Positions 1 to 10,244 are shown, counted from the first letter of the stretch. The stretch: DNA of 64,000 nucleotides from Leptotrichia sp. OH3620_COT-345 (GCF_003932895.1 NZ_RQYW01000004.1:62001-126000), one strand, 5' to 3'. The notes: generated by a model from the sequence alone, not told the origin. Numbers and translations: made by a program.

Positions 1-26
1 CCGGTATTTTAAATTTAAAAATTTTT

Positions 27-2228
27 CTATTCACTTTTTAAAATTTTTTCTGCAAGTATTAATGCTATTTTCTTTTCTCCCACAGGAAAATCAATAATTA
101 GGCTTTTGGAGTCAATACTTTTTATTTTCCCTTTTCCGAATTTAATATGTATTACTTTGTCCCCCACTTTGTATTTCAAGTCATGTCTGTGTTTCAACTC
201 AGGAGTTCTTACGGATTTTATTGAAAAAGGATTGAAATTTTCTATTTTTGTTTTCTTCTTACCGTCTACAACTGTCATTTTTTCCATTTTCTTAGTAAAT
301 TTTGCAAATTTTTCAGAAAGGTATTCCAAATTATCCTGTTTCATTTCATAAATAAACCTCGACGGTTTTATCATAAAGTTCATCTGTCCCCATACCATTC
401 TTTCGGATACATGAGAAATGAAAAGTTCTTTTTTCGCTCTCGTTACCGCCACATAACAAAGCCTTCTTTCTTCTTCAATATCCTCTTCAGGTGTTTCAAA
501 ATTACATGACGGAAAAAGTCCGTCTTCCATTCCTGCAATAAATACATAATCAAATTCAAGACCTTTTGAACTGTGTACAGTCATAAGTTTTACAAAATTT
601 TCCTCATTTTCCATTTCATCAGTAGATGTACTGAGAGATACCATATCCAGATATTCATTTAACGAAAGTCCTTCATTCCGCTTTTGAGCTTCAGTTATAC
701 TATTTAAAAGCTCTTCGATATTTTTTACCCTGTCTTCTTTGTTATCTTCTATCGAGTCAATGTACTTAGTTTTTGACAAAACTTCATCAAATACTTCTTT
801 TACAGATAATTCATCCAGACTTTCATAAATTCCCTGCATCATATTATAGAAATTTGTAAGAGTTTCTTTCACGCCTGCTCTTATTCCCGCTATTTCATCT
901 GTAAACTTAAGGGCATCCAACATTGAAAGTCCCTTTTCTTCTGCAAGAGACCCTATCTTTTCCAAAGTTTTATCCCCTATGGAACGTTTAGGAATATTTA
1001 TAATTCTTAAGAAATTATGGTTATCATTCTTATTGTTCAAAAGACTTAAATATGCTAAAATATCTTTAATTTCTTTTCTCTGGAAAAATTGCATTCCGCC
1101 ATAAATTTTATATGGAATATTTGCTCCGAGAAGTTTTTCTTCAAGAACTCTTGACTGGGCATTGGTTCTGTATAAAATTGTCATATCTTTATAAAAACAC
1201 CCTCCTGAAGATTTTGACTTTATGTTTTCGACTATATAGTCAGCTTCATTGTAGACATTTTCCGCATTGAATATTTTGATTTTTTCTCCCTGTTCACCGT
1301 CAGTCCAAAGTTTTTTCCCTTTGGAACTTTTATTATTTTTTATAATTTCATTGGCCACATCAAGTATTCTTTTTGTAGATCTGTAATTTCTTTCAAGTTT
1401 TACTACAAAAGCATCGGAATAATCTCTTTCAAAATTCAATATATTATTTATATTTGCTCCTCTGAAAGCATATATACTCTGATCTTCATCTCCTACTACA
1501 CAAATATTCTTATATTTTGAAGCAATCATATTTATTATTTGATACTGAATATCATTAGTATCCTGATATTCATCTACAACTATGTACCTGTATCTGTCCT
1601 GGACTTTTTCAAGAACGTAAGGATCTTCCAACAGTTTTCTGGCATTCAAAAGTAAATCCGAAAAATCCATTGCATTATTTGCCTTTAAAATTTGGTTATA
1701 CTTTACATATATGTCATAAAATATTTTATTGGCAGGTAATTTTATGTCTATTTCATCTTCCAGTTCCGCTGTTCCTATCCCCTGTTCTTTCAGTTTACTT
1801 ATTCTGTTGGCAATTCTACCTGATGCAAAGTCGTCATCTTTTATATCCATTTCTCTTTTTATTTTAGTAATTATCGTTTTCTGATCATCTATATCATATA
1901 TATTGAAATTTCTTCCATAACCTATTCTTTCAGAATAAGTTTTCAGCAGTCTTACTGAAAATGAATGAAATGTCGATACTACAAGGTTATACGAATCGGC
2001 ACCTATTAATGCTTCAGCTCTTTCCTTCATTTCTTTTGCCGCTTTATTCGTAAATGTCAACGCCAGTATATTTAGTGGCGAAACATCTTTTTCTCTTATC
2101 ATATGAGCTATTCTGTATGTAACTGTACGTGTTTTCCCGCTTCCTGCACCGGCAAGTATTAAAATAGGACCGTCTATTTTTTCCGCCGCTTTTCTCTGTT
2201 CACTGTTCAATTCATCTAAAATACTCAT
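27..2228 (-). CDS. pcrA: ATP-dependent DNA helicase, PcrA/UvrD family
   Basis: Superfamily 1 3'-5' DNA helicase acting in repair and in clearing proteins from DNA. Visible motifs: Walker A AGAGSGKT near residue 30, DEYQDTN (motif II), QSIYAFRGA (motif III), RNYRSTKRI (motif IV), VKLMTVHSSKGLEF (motif V) and VAVTRAKKEL (motif VI). The C-terminal KYKVGDKVIHIKFGKGKI segment is the Tudor-like domain typical of PcrA. Its 733 residues match the usual 720-740. The start was placed at the ATG at 2228 because it follows GAAAGGTAG at good spacing; an in-frame ATG seven codons upstream (2249) lacks a ribosome site. It is a single gene with an extended -10 upstream. Identity is secure; PcrA rather than UvrD or Rep is inferred from the C-terminal domain. 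Confidence 0.95.
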   Translation of the reverse strand: MSILDELNSEQRKAAEKIDGPILILAGAGSGKTRTVTYRIAHMIREKDVSPLNILALTFTNKAAKEMKERAEALIGADSYNLVVSTFHSFSVRLLKTYSERIGYGRNFNIYDIDDQKTIITKIKREMDIKDDDFASGRIANRISKLKEQGIGTAELEDEIDIKLPANKIFYDIYVKYNQILKANNAMDFSDLLLNARKLLEDPYVLEKVQDRYRYIVVDEYQDTNDIQYQIINMIASKYKNICVVGDEDQSIYAFRGANINNILNFERDYSDAFVVKLERNYRSTKRILDVANEIIKNNKSSKGKKLWTDGEQGEKIKIFNAENVYNEADYIVENIKSKSSGGCFYKDMTILYRTNAQSRVLEEKLLGANIPYKIYGGMQFFQRKEIKDILAYLSLLNNKNDNHNFLRIINIPKRSIGDKTLEKIGSLAEEKGLSMLDALKFTDEIAGIRAGVKETLTNFYNMMQGIYESLDELSVKEVFDEVLSKTKYIDSIEDNKEDRVKNIEELLNSITEAQKRNEGLSLNEYLDMVSLSTSTDEMENEENFVKLMTVHSSKGLEFDYVFIAGMEDGLFPSCNFETPEEDIEEERRLCYVAVTRAKKELFISHVSERMVWGQMNFMIKPSRFIYEMKQDNLEYLSEKFAKFTKKMEKMTVVDGKKKTKIENFNPFSIKSVRTPELKHRHDLKYKVGDKVIHIKFGKGKIKSIDSKSLIIDFPVGEKKIALILAEKILKSE

Positions 2229-2346
2229 TTTTCTACCTTTCTTTTTCATCTGCTAAATTAATATTATTTATATGTTCCTAATTTTCAATAATAAAATTTA
2301 AAATATATTTATACTTGTATTATGCTTTTATACTTATATCATTGTC

Positions 2347-2352
2347 ATTATA
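2347..2352 (-). promoter_or_regulatory. Extended -10 element for the helicase gene
   Basis: On the minus strand TGATATAAT lies about 120 bases before the helicase start. No good -35 is visible at 17 bases, as expected for a TGn extended -10 promoter. Position is by eye only. Confidence 0.4.
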
Positions 2353-2397
2353 TCACAATCGACAAATAAAAAAAAGGGCAGAGACTAAATATCGAAT

Positions 2398-2430
2398 TTA
2401 TAAAAAATCTCCCTAAAAATTAGAGAGATT
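2398..2430 (-). terminator. Intrinsic terminator after the DUF2752-like gene
   Basis: Arms AATCTCCCTAA and TTAGAGAGATT (one mismatch) form a stem. On the minus strand it is followed by TTTTTTAT, which fits termination of the TM2/DUF2752-like pair. Confidence 0.6.
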
Positions 2431-2493
2431 TTCTGAAAAATTATATATTTCCTAATAGTATATCCATTAAGTCCTTATAACTCTTAAATAAAC

Positions 2494-2787
2494 TTAATTT
2501 TTCGGATTAAATAAAGGAAATACAAGCAAATGCGATATTCCTATAATAAACACAGAATAAATTAAAGGATTGTATTCATAAGCTTTCTTTAAATTTAAAC
2601 TTATAAGTTGAATACTTGCCCTTGTTAATCCTATACTCCAATAATTAATTCCGAAAGGTTTTAAAATTAAACTCAGTGGTGTCGGCAACTTAAAATAATA
2701 AAAAATATAAATTACAATCGGGAGACTTATATACAAAAATATATTTCCTTTATGATAATTGTACAGTAATAATAGATATTTTTTCAT
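2494..2787 (-). CDS. DUF2752-like small membrane protein lacking the usual cysteines
   Basis: A 97-residue hydrophobic protein with about two membrane segments (residues 15-35 and 75-92). The middle portion, FGINYWSIGLTRASIQL followed by KKAYEYNPL, has the spacing and residues of the DUF2752 signature (CPGCGMTRA ... A..YNPL), but the paired cysteines are replaced. It starts 10 bases after the stop of the TM2 gene with no clear Shine-Dalgarno site, so it is probably translationally coupled. TM2 and DUF2752 genes are often neighbours, which supports the assignment. Function is unknown; the family assignment is by pattern and is moderately secure. Confidence 0.6.
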   Translation of the reverse strand: MKKYLLLLYNYHKGNIFLYISLPIVIYIFYYFKLPTPLSLILKPFGINYWSIGLTRASIQLISLNLKKAYEYNPLIYSVFIIGISHLLVFPLFNPKN

Positions 2788-2797
2788 ATATTATATG

Positions 2798-3271
2798 TTA
2801 CATTAAAGCATTCATTATTAATTTAAAATTGTATTCTTTTGTTTTCTTTGAAATCATAAACCAGTCTATTACTGTCCACACACCGCAGGCACCACATGTC
2901 AGAAATTTAAGAATTCCTAATCCTGTTTCTCCCAACATGAACCTGTCAATACCCCATTGCCCTAAAAATATTGAAATCAAAATCATTGTAGAAGCATTTT
3001 TCAATGAAATAAACTGTAAACGATCAGCATTTTCTTTCGGTAATTTTCTTATTCTTTCTTTTAGCATATAAATTTTATCTGACGGCAAATTATTTGAATG
3101 AGCCATCAAAAAATTATTCACAAATTCTTCACTTACTGTTACATTTCTTCCGGTATGAAAATTTCCCTGCATTTGAAAATCATCATAAACACTTTCGTTT
3201 GTCGTTCCTTCTTTCTTCATATAAGCATCTTCTCTCATCTGTGAATCATAATTGTTATCTTCATTTACCAT
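2798..3271 (-). CDS. TM2 domain-containing protein
   Basis: A 157-residue protein with a polar N-terminal half and a C-terminal TM2 domain: two membrane helices around residues 90-140 separated by the conserved GQWGIDRFMLGETGLGILKF turn. TM2 proteins are small membrane proteins of unknown biochemical role. An in-frame ATG exists at 3286, but it lies inside the AGGAGG ribosome site itself, so the ATG at 3271 is taken as the true start. It is the first gene of a two-gene operon with the DUF2752-like gene. There are no signs of truncation. Confidence 0.85.
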   Translation of the reverse strand: MVNEDNNYDSQMREDAYMKKEGTTNESVYDDFQMQGNFHTGRNVTVSEEFVNNFLMAHSNNLPSDKIYMLKERIRKLPKENADRLQFISLKNASTMILISIFLGQWGIDRFMLGETGLGILKFLTCGACGVWTVIDWFMISKKTKEYNFKLIMNALM

Positions 3272-3439
3272 TGCTTTCCTCCTCATTATTTTTTTATTAA
3301 TTATATAAAAATATCTATGTATATGTCAACATTTATCTAACATATAAAATTTTTATAAATGATAATTTTAATAATAATATAATAATTAACAGCAAAAATT
3401 CATTAAAAAATCATTTTTTCTTTATTTTCCGAATATCAA

Positions 3440-4669
3440 TTAATAAAGAGGCTCTATATGAATTAAAACTCTTTTTATATTTTTATATTTATGTTTTATA
3501 AATTTGGAAATTTTGTTTGATATTTCATGGGCTTCATGAACCGACATCGACTTATTTACTCTTATATCAACAAAAATATAAACATTTTTCCCTGAAGTAG
3601 TCATTCTAAAATCGTGGGCATTTTCTATTTCTTCAAATTTAAATACATCTTTTTTTATATTTTCAAGTAATTCTTCATCCTGAGAATCAAGAAGTATTAA
3701 AGCATTCTCCTTTATAAGTTTATACCCTTCTCCGATAATATAAATTGATATAATTATCCCTATTACCGTATCAAAGACAGGATTTATAACCGCAAGAAAA
3801 ATTCCTGCAAGTACTGCCGATGATACCGCTATATCAGCCTTATAGTCTTTCAAAAGAGAATTTATAAGCTGTCCTCTGTAGGTTTTTGTTTTATATTTCA
3901 TAAATATCAATTGGAAAATTTTTATTATTATTGCCGTTATAGTTACTAAAATAGGAATCGGTCCTATAAGAATATGATTTTCATTTGAAAATGTGTTTCC
4001 AATATTTCCCTTTATTAAATCAAAAGCTGTAAGAATAATAAAGGTTCCGATTATAACACTGAAAACCGATTCTATTTTACCATGCCCGAAAGGATGATCC
4101 TTATCTTCAGGATTTGAACCGAATTTTAATCCTATTATTACAAGTATGTTTGTAATCAGATCTGAAAGAGAATTTATACCATCTGCAAGTAAAGAAGTGC
4201 TTTTAAACATTATCCCTGAAATAATTTTCAGTAATGCAAGTACTATATTTATTAAAATAGCAAATTTAGATACAAAAAATAAATTCTTTTCCTGTTTCTT
4301 ATTTTCCGTTAAATTTTCTAAAATGTAATTATTTTCAGTTTTTATAAACCTCTGTTTTTCAAGAAAATTATTCATTTTTTTATGGTTTTTTACTATGAGA
4401 GAATCAAAATTGTTATTTATAAGCCAGTTTATAATATATTTCAGTAATATTGTTCCGTACCCGTTATTTCTCAACCTATTTATTATGAATATTCTTTTCA
4501 ATTCAGTATTTTCCTTTAATTCAATAACTGCATATCCGTAAATTTTTTCTTCGGAATATAAAATAAACAGCTTTTCCTTATCATTATCAAATCTAAATTC
4601 AGAATCCATACTTTTTATTTCCGCAATTTTATTTTTTTGTTTGTTATTATCCCATAAAATAATATTCAT
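3440..4669 (-). CDS. Fusion of GNAT acetyltransferase and cation diffusion facilitator (CDF) transporter
   Basis: 409 residues in two parts. Residues 1 to about 115 resemble a small GNAT acetyltransferase, with the acetyl-CoA loop region RNNGYGTILLKYIINWL. Residues about 130-409 are a CDF metal exporter: LLADGINSLSDLITN carries the metal-site aspartates of helix 2, HPFGHGKIE precedes helix 3, and a C-terminal cytoplasmic domain contains HDFRMT and VHEAHEIS. CDF proteins exchange divalent metals (Zn, Fe, Mn) for protons in the inner membrane. The start at 4669 follows GGGAGAACGACT; an upstream ATG at 4711 has no ribosome site. The metal is not predictable from the sequence. No stop codon or frame change separates the two parts, so this is a real fusion. 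Confidence 0.85.
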   Translation of the reverse strand: MNIILWDNNKQKNKIAEIKSMDSEFRFDNDKEKLFILYSEEKIYGYAVIELKENTELKRIFIINRLRNNGYGTILLKYIINWLINNNFDSLIVKNHKKMNNFLEKQRFIKTENNYILENLTENKKQEKNLFFVSKFAILINIVLALLKIISGIMFKSTSLLADGINSLSDLITNILVIIGLKFGSNPEDKDHPFGHGKIESVFSVIIGTFIILTAFDLIKGNIGNTFSNENHILIGPIPILVTITAIIIKIFQLIFMKYKTKTYRGQLINSLLKDYKADIAVSSAVLAGIFLAVINPVFDTVIGIIISIYIIGEGYKLIKENALILLDSQDEELLENIKKDVFKFEEIENAHDFRMTTSGKNVYIFVDIRVNKSMSVHEAHEISNKISKFIKHKYKNIKRVLIHIEPLY

Positions 4670-4696
4670 AGTCGTTCTCCCTGAATTAATTATATG

Positions 4697-4734
4697 ATAA
4701 AAAAATAGCAATGAAGTATTCTTTTCTTGCTATT
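4697..4734 (-). terminator. Intrinsic terminator of the SRP RNA gene
   Basis: Arms AATAGCAA and TTGCTATT (8 bp) with a 15-base loop, followed on the minus strand by a run of seven T. It lies just beyond the 3' end of the SRP RNA and upstream of the CDF gene start. Confidence 0.7.
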
Positions 4735-4759
4735 ACCTTTAATTTATATTTTATTATTT

Positions 4760-5026
4760 GTCATACGCCGAACCTTTGAAAAAATCTCACCGCCGGTTTC
4801 TCAGATTAAAAACTCAAAAACAGCGACCCTGTAAACCTAAAGAAATCGATTTAGTGCTGCTTCGTTCCCAACCTGACACGGTTCACCGACTCTCTACAAT
4901 ACAGGACTGTCTTCTCAACATTTTTAGTCTGAGGCTTTGGCACTGAAACTATCCTCAGGCTCGACATCACCTCTACTAAAGCGGGTTGTAGATATAGGGC
5001 ACCGCTAACTCCCCGGCTAGTATGAC
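4760..5026 (-). ncRNA. ffs: Signal recognition particle RNA, large (6S-like) bacterial type
   Basis: Read on the minus strand, the 5' part contains GCCGGGGAGTTAGCGGTGCC, matching the Alu-domain start of Bacillus-type scRNA. The 3' part contains the domain IV hairpin: GTCAGG on one side, AAGCAGC on the other, and a GGAA tetraloop closed by UUG/CGA, where other species have UCC/GGA. The two ends (GTCATAC and GTATGAC) pair. The length of about 267 nt matches the large SRP RNA with an Alu domain. It guides co-translational targeting with Ffh. Ends are estimated from the terminal helix. Confidence 0.95.
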
Positions 5027-5030
5027 AATA

Positions 5031-5062
5031 ATTATACTATCACTTTTTTATTTTATTGTCAA
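5031..5062 (-). promoter_or_regulatory. Promoter of the SRP RNA gene
   Basis: TTGACA (5057-5062) and TATAAT (5031-5036) are both perfect consensus boxes on the minus strand, but the spacer is 20 bases rather than 17. Transcription would start close to the 5' G of the RNA at about 5026. Confidence 0.6.
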
Positions 5063-5466
5063 TTACCTTTTTAAACTTAACAGGACAAAAATGAAAATCC
5101 TTTAACAATCATTAAAATATTTCCATCTTTTTGTATCAATTTATTTTTTCTATTCGATAATAAAATCATATTTGCATTTATCAGAATAATCTGACATAAC
5201 ACAAGTATTCTATAAAGAAAGAGTACTTAAAGATTAATAAATTAAAAATGAGATAAAAGAGACTGGTTAATTCCTTTCTTTTCATTATAATTGTACTTAA
5301 CGAGTTCCCAATATCCGTATTCAATCTTATAAGGATGTAGCAGTTATACAAGATATTATTATTTTATTGTTCCTTATATATTTTAAATACAGACTGACCG
5401 GGTAAAACCTTAATTTCACCTTTGTTTCTCAACCTTTAGAGGTATCAATATTTTATAGGTCTTTTT
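5063..5466. other. Intergenic region without a recognised gene
   Basis: About 400 AT-rich bases between the SRP promoter and the 3' end of the GH13 gene. No convincing open frame with a ribosome site, no RNA motif and no clear terminator hairpin was seen. A few GC-richer patches near 5300 and 5395 may be remnants of the intergenic repeat family, but the match is too weak to claim. Confidence 0.4.
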
Positions 5467-7179
5467 TTATTCTGTTACAGCCAGTATTGTTTGAAAAGGA
5501 TTTAAAATTATTCCATTTTCTTTAACTTCAGGATTTTCTATATTTGTAAGTAATATTTCTTTTATCTTGAAGTTTACAGAAAATTTTATATCCTGCTTTT
5601 TATTTGAAAAATTATTTACACAGATTATTTTATGTTCATTATCCGTTCTTAAATAAGCTATAACTTCATCATTTTCAATACTAACAGGTATAAATTCCCC
5701 AAAAATAAGACAATTCGAATATTTACTGTTTTGTCGAAGCCTTATCATTTTTTTATAATAAGATAAAACTGAACTTTTATTCTTTATTTGTGCTGCAACA
5801 TTTATATTTTTATAACTGTCATTCATTTTTATCCATGTTTTTACAGGTATTTCTGAAAATCCTCCATTTTCATTGGCATTCCAGTGAAAAGGAGTTCTTG
5901 AATTATCTCTGCTTCGTCTATTTACATGGTAAAGTGCTTCTTCAGGAGAATATCCTTCTTTTATAGCACGATAATATTGATCTTTACTTGCTATATCATC
6001 AAACTCTTCTACTGATTTTCTTTCAAAGTTGCTTATCCCCAATTCTTGTCCCTGATATATGAAAGGTGTCCCCTTTAGAAAGAAAAACAGACTTCCAAGT
6101 AATTTTGCAGTAAGTTCACCGGCATTTTCCCCGAAATATTTATCAATACTCCTCGGTTGATCATGGTTTTCAAGAAATGGAGCACCCCATCCGTATTTCT
6201 GAATTATTTTCTGACTTTGAAATATTTTTTCTTTTAATTCTTTTACGGTAAAATTTCTTCTTCTGAAATAAGTTCCCTCTTCCATGTCCAAATCAGCATA
6301 GTTGAAATCAAATATCATTGAAAAAAAACCGTTTTCCCCTATAAATTTTTCATATCTGTCATACTCCAAGTCAGGAGTTTCAGCAACTGTCACACAATTA
6401 TATTTTTTAAACGTTTCATTGCTTAGCTCCTCAAGAAATTCTTCTATTCCGGTTTGATTTAAAGTATATTTTATATTGAACCCGAGCCCGTCAACCCCGT
6501 CAACAGGCAAATCTAAATATCTCTGATCTTTTTTAATGGAATTAATAGCATCTATCCTAAAGCCTGCAATACCTTTTTCCAACCAATAATTTACCATTTT
6601 GTAAAGCTCCTTCCTCACCTCAGGATTTTCCCAATTCAAGTCAGGCTGTTTTTTTGTAAATAAATGTAAATAATACATTTCATTTCCGTCTTTATCCCTT
6701 TCCCCCTCGATTTTTTCCCAGACCGAACCTCCAAAATGTGAACGCCAGTTTGTAGGAGGAAGTCCGTTTTTTCCTCTTTTAAAAATATAATAATCTCTAT
6801 ATTTACTCTCAGGATTTTTTAATGCTTCCTGAAACCATTCATGTTCGTCAGAAGTATGATTTATTACTAAATCGAGAATGATTTTTATATTTCTTTTTTT
6901 TGCTTCTTTTATGAGATTGTCCAAATCTTTCAATGTACCGAATTCAGGAGCAATATCGTAATAATCTGAAATATCGTAACCGTTATCGTCCATAGGAGAT
7001 TTAAATATCGGACATATCCATATAAGAGTTATACCTAAGTCACTTAAATAATCCAATTTTTCAGTGATTCCGTTCAAATCTCCTATACCATCGTTATTAC
7101 TGTCATAAAAACTTTTCGGATATATTTGATAAGCCACTTCTTTTTTCCACCATTCTATATGCTCTTTTTTATTATTCAC
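5467..7179 (-). CDS. GH13 alpha-glucosidase (oligo-1,6-glucosidase type)
   Basis: 570-residue cytoplasmic enzyme, close to the usual 550-570 of GH13 subfamily 31 hydrolases. Catalytic residues are visible: nucleophile Asp210 in FRIDAIN, acid/base Glu267 in VAETPDL, and Asp340 in ENHDQPRS. DLVINHTS (conserved region I) and QPDLNWENP are also present. It hydrolyses alpha-glucosidic bonds in short oligosaccharides. No signal peptide is present. The start is GTG at 7179 with AAGGAGG 11 bases upstream. Together with malH and the PTS gene it forms an alpha-glucoside locus. A trehalose-6-phosphate hydrolase activity cannot be excluded from sequence alone. Confidence 0.9.
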   Translation of the reverse strand: MNNKKEHIEWWKKEVAYQIYPKSFYDSNNDGIGDLNGITEKLDYLSDLGITLIWICPIFKSPMDDNGYDISDYYDIAPEFGTLKDLDNLIKEAKKRNIKIILDLVINHTSDEHEWFQEALKNPESKYRDYYIFKRGKNGLPPTNWRSHFGGSVWEKIEGERDKDGNEMYYLHLFTKKQPDLNWENPEVRKELYKMVNYWLEKGIAGFRIDAINSIKKDQRYLDLPVDGVDGLGFNIKYTLNQTGIEEFLEELSNETFKKYNCVTVAETPDLEYDRYEKFIGENGFFSMIFDFNYADLDMEEGTYFRRRNFTVKELKEKIFQSQKIIQKYGWGAPFLENHDQPRSIDKYFGENAGELTAKLLGSLFFFLKGTPFIYQGQELGISNFERKSVEEFDDIASKDQYYRAIKEGYSPEEALYHVNRRSRDNSRTPFHWNANENGGFSEIPVKTWIKMNDSYKNINVAAQIKNKSSVLSYYKKMIRLRQNSKYSNCLIFGEFIPVSIENDEVIAYLRTDNEHKIICVNNFSNKKQDIKFSVNFKIKEILLTNIENPEVKENGIILNPFQTILAVTE

Positions 7180-7211
7180 TTTTATTTTTTCCTCCTTATT
7201 TATAAATGAAC

Positions 7212-7315
7212 TGTTTCTTTGCCGTGAAGACCCATCGTCGCTTTCACATTCTCACTATCGGCTACAAAATTTTTTCATGAAATTTTGAATGTCGAAGTTC
7301 TACTTATTATTTAAC
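7212..7315 (-). repeat. Dispersed intergenic repeat, copy A1 (short form)
   Basis: Read on the minus strand it begins with AACTTCGACATTCAAAATT, continues through AAAATTTTGTAGCCG and ends with a GATGGGTCTTCACGG block. These blocks appear in the same order in the copy at 59.4 kb, which has an extra central hairpin of about 90 bases. In this copy the distal GAGGGC stem has decayed. Confidence 0.65.
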
Positions 7316-7369
7316 TTATATATTTCTATGGCCATTACAATTTAACTTCACTTTTATTTAAAAGCATTT

Positions 7370-7500
7370 TTACAATTTTAAGCCCTCTTCAATATTCAAA
7401 TTTTACTGCGTAAAAAATATGTAAAGTAAGCATTGCAAAAACATTCTTTTTGTTTTTTTTACAGCGAACTGGCATTTTTGAACTTCAGTAAAATTTGAGT
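7370..7500 (-). repeat. Dispersed intergenic repeat, probable decayed copy A2
   Basis: On the minus strand the order CCAGTTCGCTGT, then TTTACATATTTTTTACGC, AAAATTTGAATATTG and AAGAGGGC parallels the 59.4 kb copy. Many substitutions; assignment by eye only. It sits directly beside copy A1 in the same orientation. Confidence 0.35.
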
Positions 7501-7516
7501 TGAATTGTTTTTTGAC

Positions 7517-7541
7517 CCAACCTTTTTTATAAAAAAGTTGG
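7517..7541. repeat. Perfect-arm hairpin in the malH-glucosidase gap
   Basis: CCAAC and GTTGG enclose TTTTTTATAAAAAA, giving a long AT stem capped by five GC-containing pairs with one bulged base. On the plus strand it is followed by ATATATTTTTTT. It may act as a terminator or belong to the neighbouring repeat. Confidence 0.4.
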
Positions 7542-7559
7542 ATATATTTTTTTCAAAAA

Positions 7560-7604
7560 AAGCTTAAAAAGTCTGAAATAATAAGATTTTATATTTCAGA
7601 CTTT
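7560..7604 (-). terminator. Intrinsic terminator of malH
   Basis: Thirteen-base arms AAAGTCTGAAATA and TATTTCAGACTTT around an 11-base loop. On the minus strand the stem is followed by TTAAGCTTTTTTT. It lies about 40 bases after the malH stop. Confidence 0.75.
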
Positions 7605-7641
7605 CACATTCCGTTTTATCAATTTTTTATTTTTAATTTTA

Positions 7642-8976
<1,335 letters not shown>

Positions 8977-9036
8977 CTAAATAATTTATTTTATTTTTTG
9001 TTTTATTATAAATGAGCCTTTTTTGATTTCAAATTT

Positions 9037-9065
9037 ATTATATTCCTTATTTTTAATTTTGTCAA
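9037..9065 (-). promoter_or_regulatory. Consensus promoter of malH
   Basis: TTGACA (9060-9065), a 17-base spacer and TATAAT (9037-9042) on the minus strand, about 70 bases before malH. Both boxes are perfect. Confidence 0.85.
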
Positions 9066-9068
9066 GAC

Positions 9069-9080
9069 ATTTACGTAAAT
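9069..9080. promoter_or_regulatory. Palindrome ATTTACGTAAAT beside the malH -35 box
   Basis: A perfect 12-base palindrome just upstream of the malH -35 element, in the gap between malH and the divergent GntR-family gene. This is a natural place for a regulator site. Binding is inferred only from symmetry and position; the same sequence was not seen at the PTS gene. Confidence 0.4.
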
Positions 9081-9213
9081 CTTTTTATAAATTTGAAAAC
9101 ATTTTCATAAAAGATTATAAATTATAAGAAAAAAATACAAAACTTATACCTTTATTTAACATATATTCTTTATTTATATAATAATCAGATAAAAAACATA
9201 TAGATAACCTATA

Positions 9214-9242
9214 TTGTTATTTCTTCTATTTTAATATATAAT
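9214..9242 (+). promoter_or_regulatory. Promoter of the GntR-family gene
   Basis: TTGTTA (9214-9219), a 17-base spacer and TATAAT (9237-9242), 36 bases before the ATG. Confidence 0.65.
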
Positions 9243-9277
9243 AGTTTAAATAATACGAAAGGAATTAATATACATAT

Positions 9278-9985
9278 ATGAGTAAATATAAGGAAGTATA
9301 CAATGATATTAAAAATAAAATAAAAACCGGCACTATAAATCCCGGTGGTTTCCTAAAAAGCGAATCCGAATTAGCTCAGGAATACTCCTACTCCAAAGAC
9401 ACTATAAGAAAAGCTCTTTCTTTACTTGAAGTAGAAGGATTTATTCAGAAAATAAAAGGTAAAAATTCTCTCGTACTTGAAAAAACATATTTAAAAAATA
9501 TATCACTTTCTTCTATACAAACTTTTCAGGAATTAAATAAAATCAAAAACCTGAATGTAAAAACAGAAGTAATCAGCTTATATATTGTTCAGGGAATCAA
9601 AGAATTAATGAAAACTTTTCAAGTATCTGAAAAAGCCGATTTTTATAAGGTAACCCGTACTTATTGTTTGGACGGAGAAGTTTTAAGTTACGATATTTCC
9701 TATTTTGACAGAAAAATCGTTCCTTTCCTGAATAAAAAAATTGCTCAGAAATCCATATATGAGTATATTGAAAAAGAATTAAAACTTAAAATATCTCATT
9801 CCCGTAGAGAAATCAAGTTCAGACATGCTACTCCTGAGGAAAAGAAATATATAGATTTAAAAGATTTCAATATGGTTGTCATCATTGAAACTCACGCTTA
9901 TCTTTCAAACGGTTCTCTCTTTCAGTATGAAATTACCGCTCACCGTCCTGATAAGTTCACTTTTTCAGCTATAGCTAAAAGATGA
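9278..9985 (+). CDS. GntR-family transcriptional regulator with UTRA domain
   Basis: 235 residues. The N-terminal winged helix covers residues 1-65 (SESELAQEYSYSKDTIRKALSLLEVEGFI is split across the typical GntR recognition helix). From about residue 80 a UTRA ligand domain of the HutC/TreR type follows, ending in FQYEITAHRPDKFTF. Such regulators usually sense a sugar phosphate and repress the adjacent uptake genes. It is divergent from malH and convergent with the alpha-glucoside PTS gene, so control of this locus is likely. The ligand could be a disaccharide 6-phosphate or glucose-6-phosphate. ATG preceded by AAAGGA. Confidence 0.88.
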   Translation: MSKYKEVYNDIKNKIKTGTINPGGFLKSESELAQEYSYSKDTIRKALSLLEVEGFIQKIKGKNSLVLEKTYLKNISLSSIQTFQELNKIKNLNVKTEVISLYIVQGIKELMKTFQVSEKADFYKVTRTYCLDGEVLSYDISYFDRKIVPFLNKKIAQKSIYEYIEKELKLKISHSRREIKFRHATPEEKKYIDLKDFNMVVIIETHAYLSNGSLFQYEITAHRPDKFTFSAIAKR

Positions 9986-10150
9986 TTTTTTAAAAATTTT
10001 ATTAATTTTTATATCAATTGTACTATTTTTTCTGAAGTCTCTATAATTTATAAAGCAAGTGCAAAAAACCTATTTACTGTAATTTAAACTAAATTAAATA
10101 TAGAGTATGTAATCATAACCATATTTGGAAATTATCTAAATTATGAAAAA

Positions 10151-10185
10151 GAGTGTGAGGGCATTAATGCCCTCTTTTATTTTAC
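10151..10185 (+). terminator. Terminator between GntR gene and PTS gene
   Basis: Perfect stem GAGGGCATTAATGCCCTC followed by TTTTATTTTA on the plus strand. The flanking GAGTGTGAGGGC is identical to part of the dispersed repeat at 59.5 kb. It may also serve the convergent PTS gene. Confidence 0.75.
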
Positions 10186-10244
10186 TCTATGCTTATTAAT
10201 GCCTATTATCCTTAATGATCTTTACCTCAATATTTTTAAATAAA

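Noticed and set aside
4758-4946. Open frame of 62 codons on the plus strand
   Set aside because: It lies entirely within the SRP RNA gene on the other strand and has no ribosome site.
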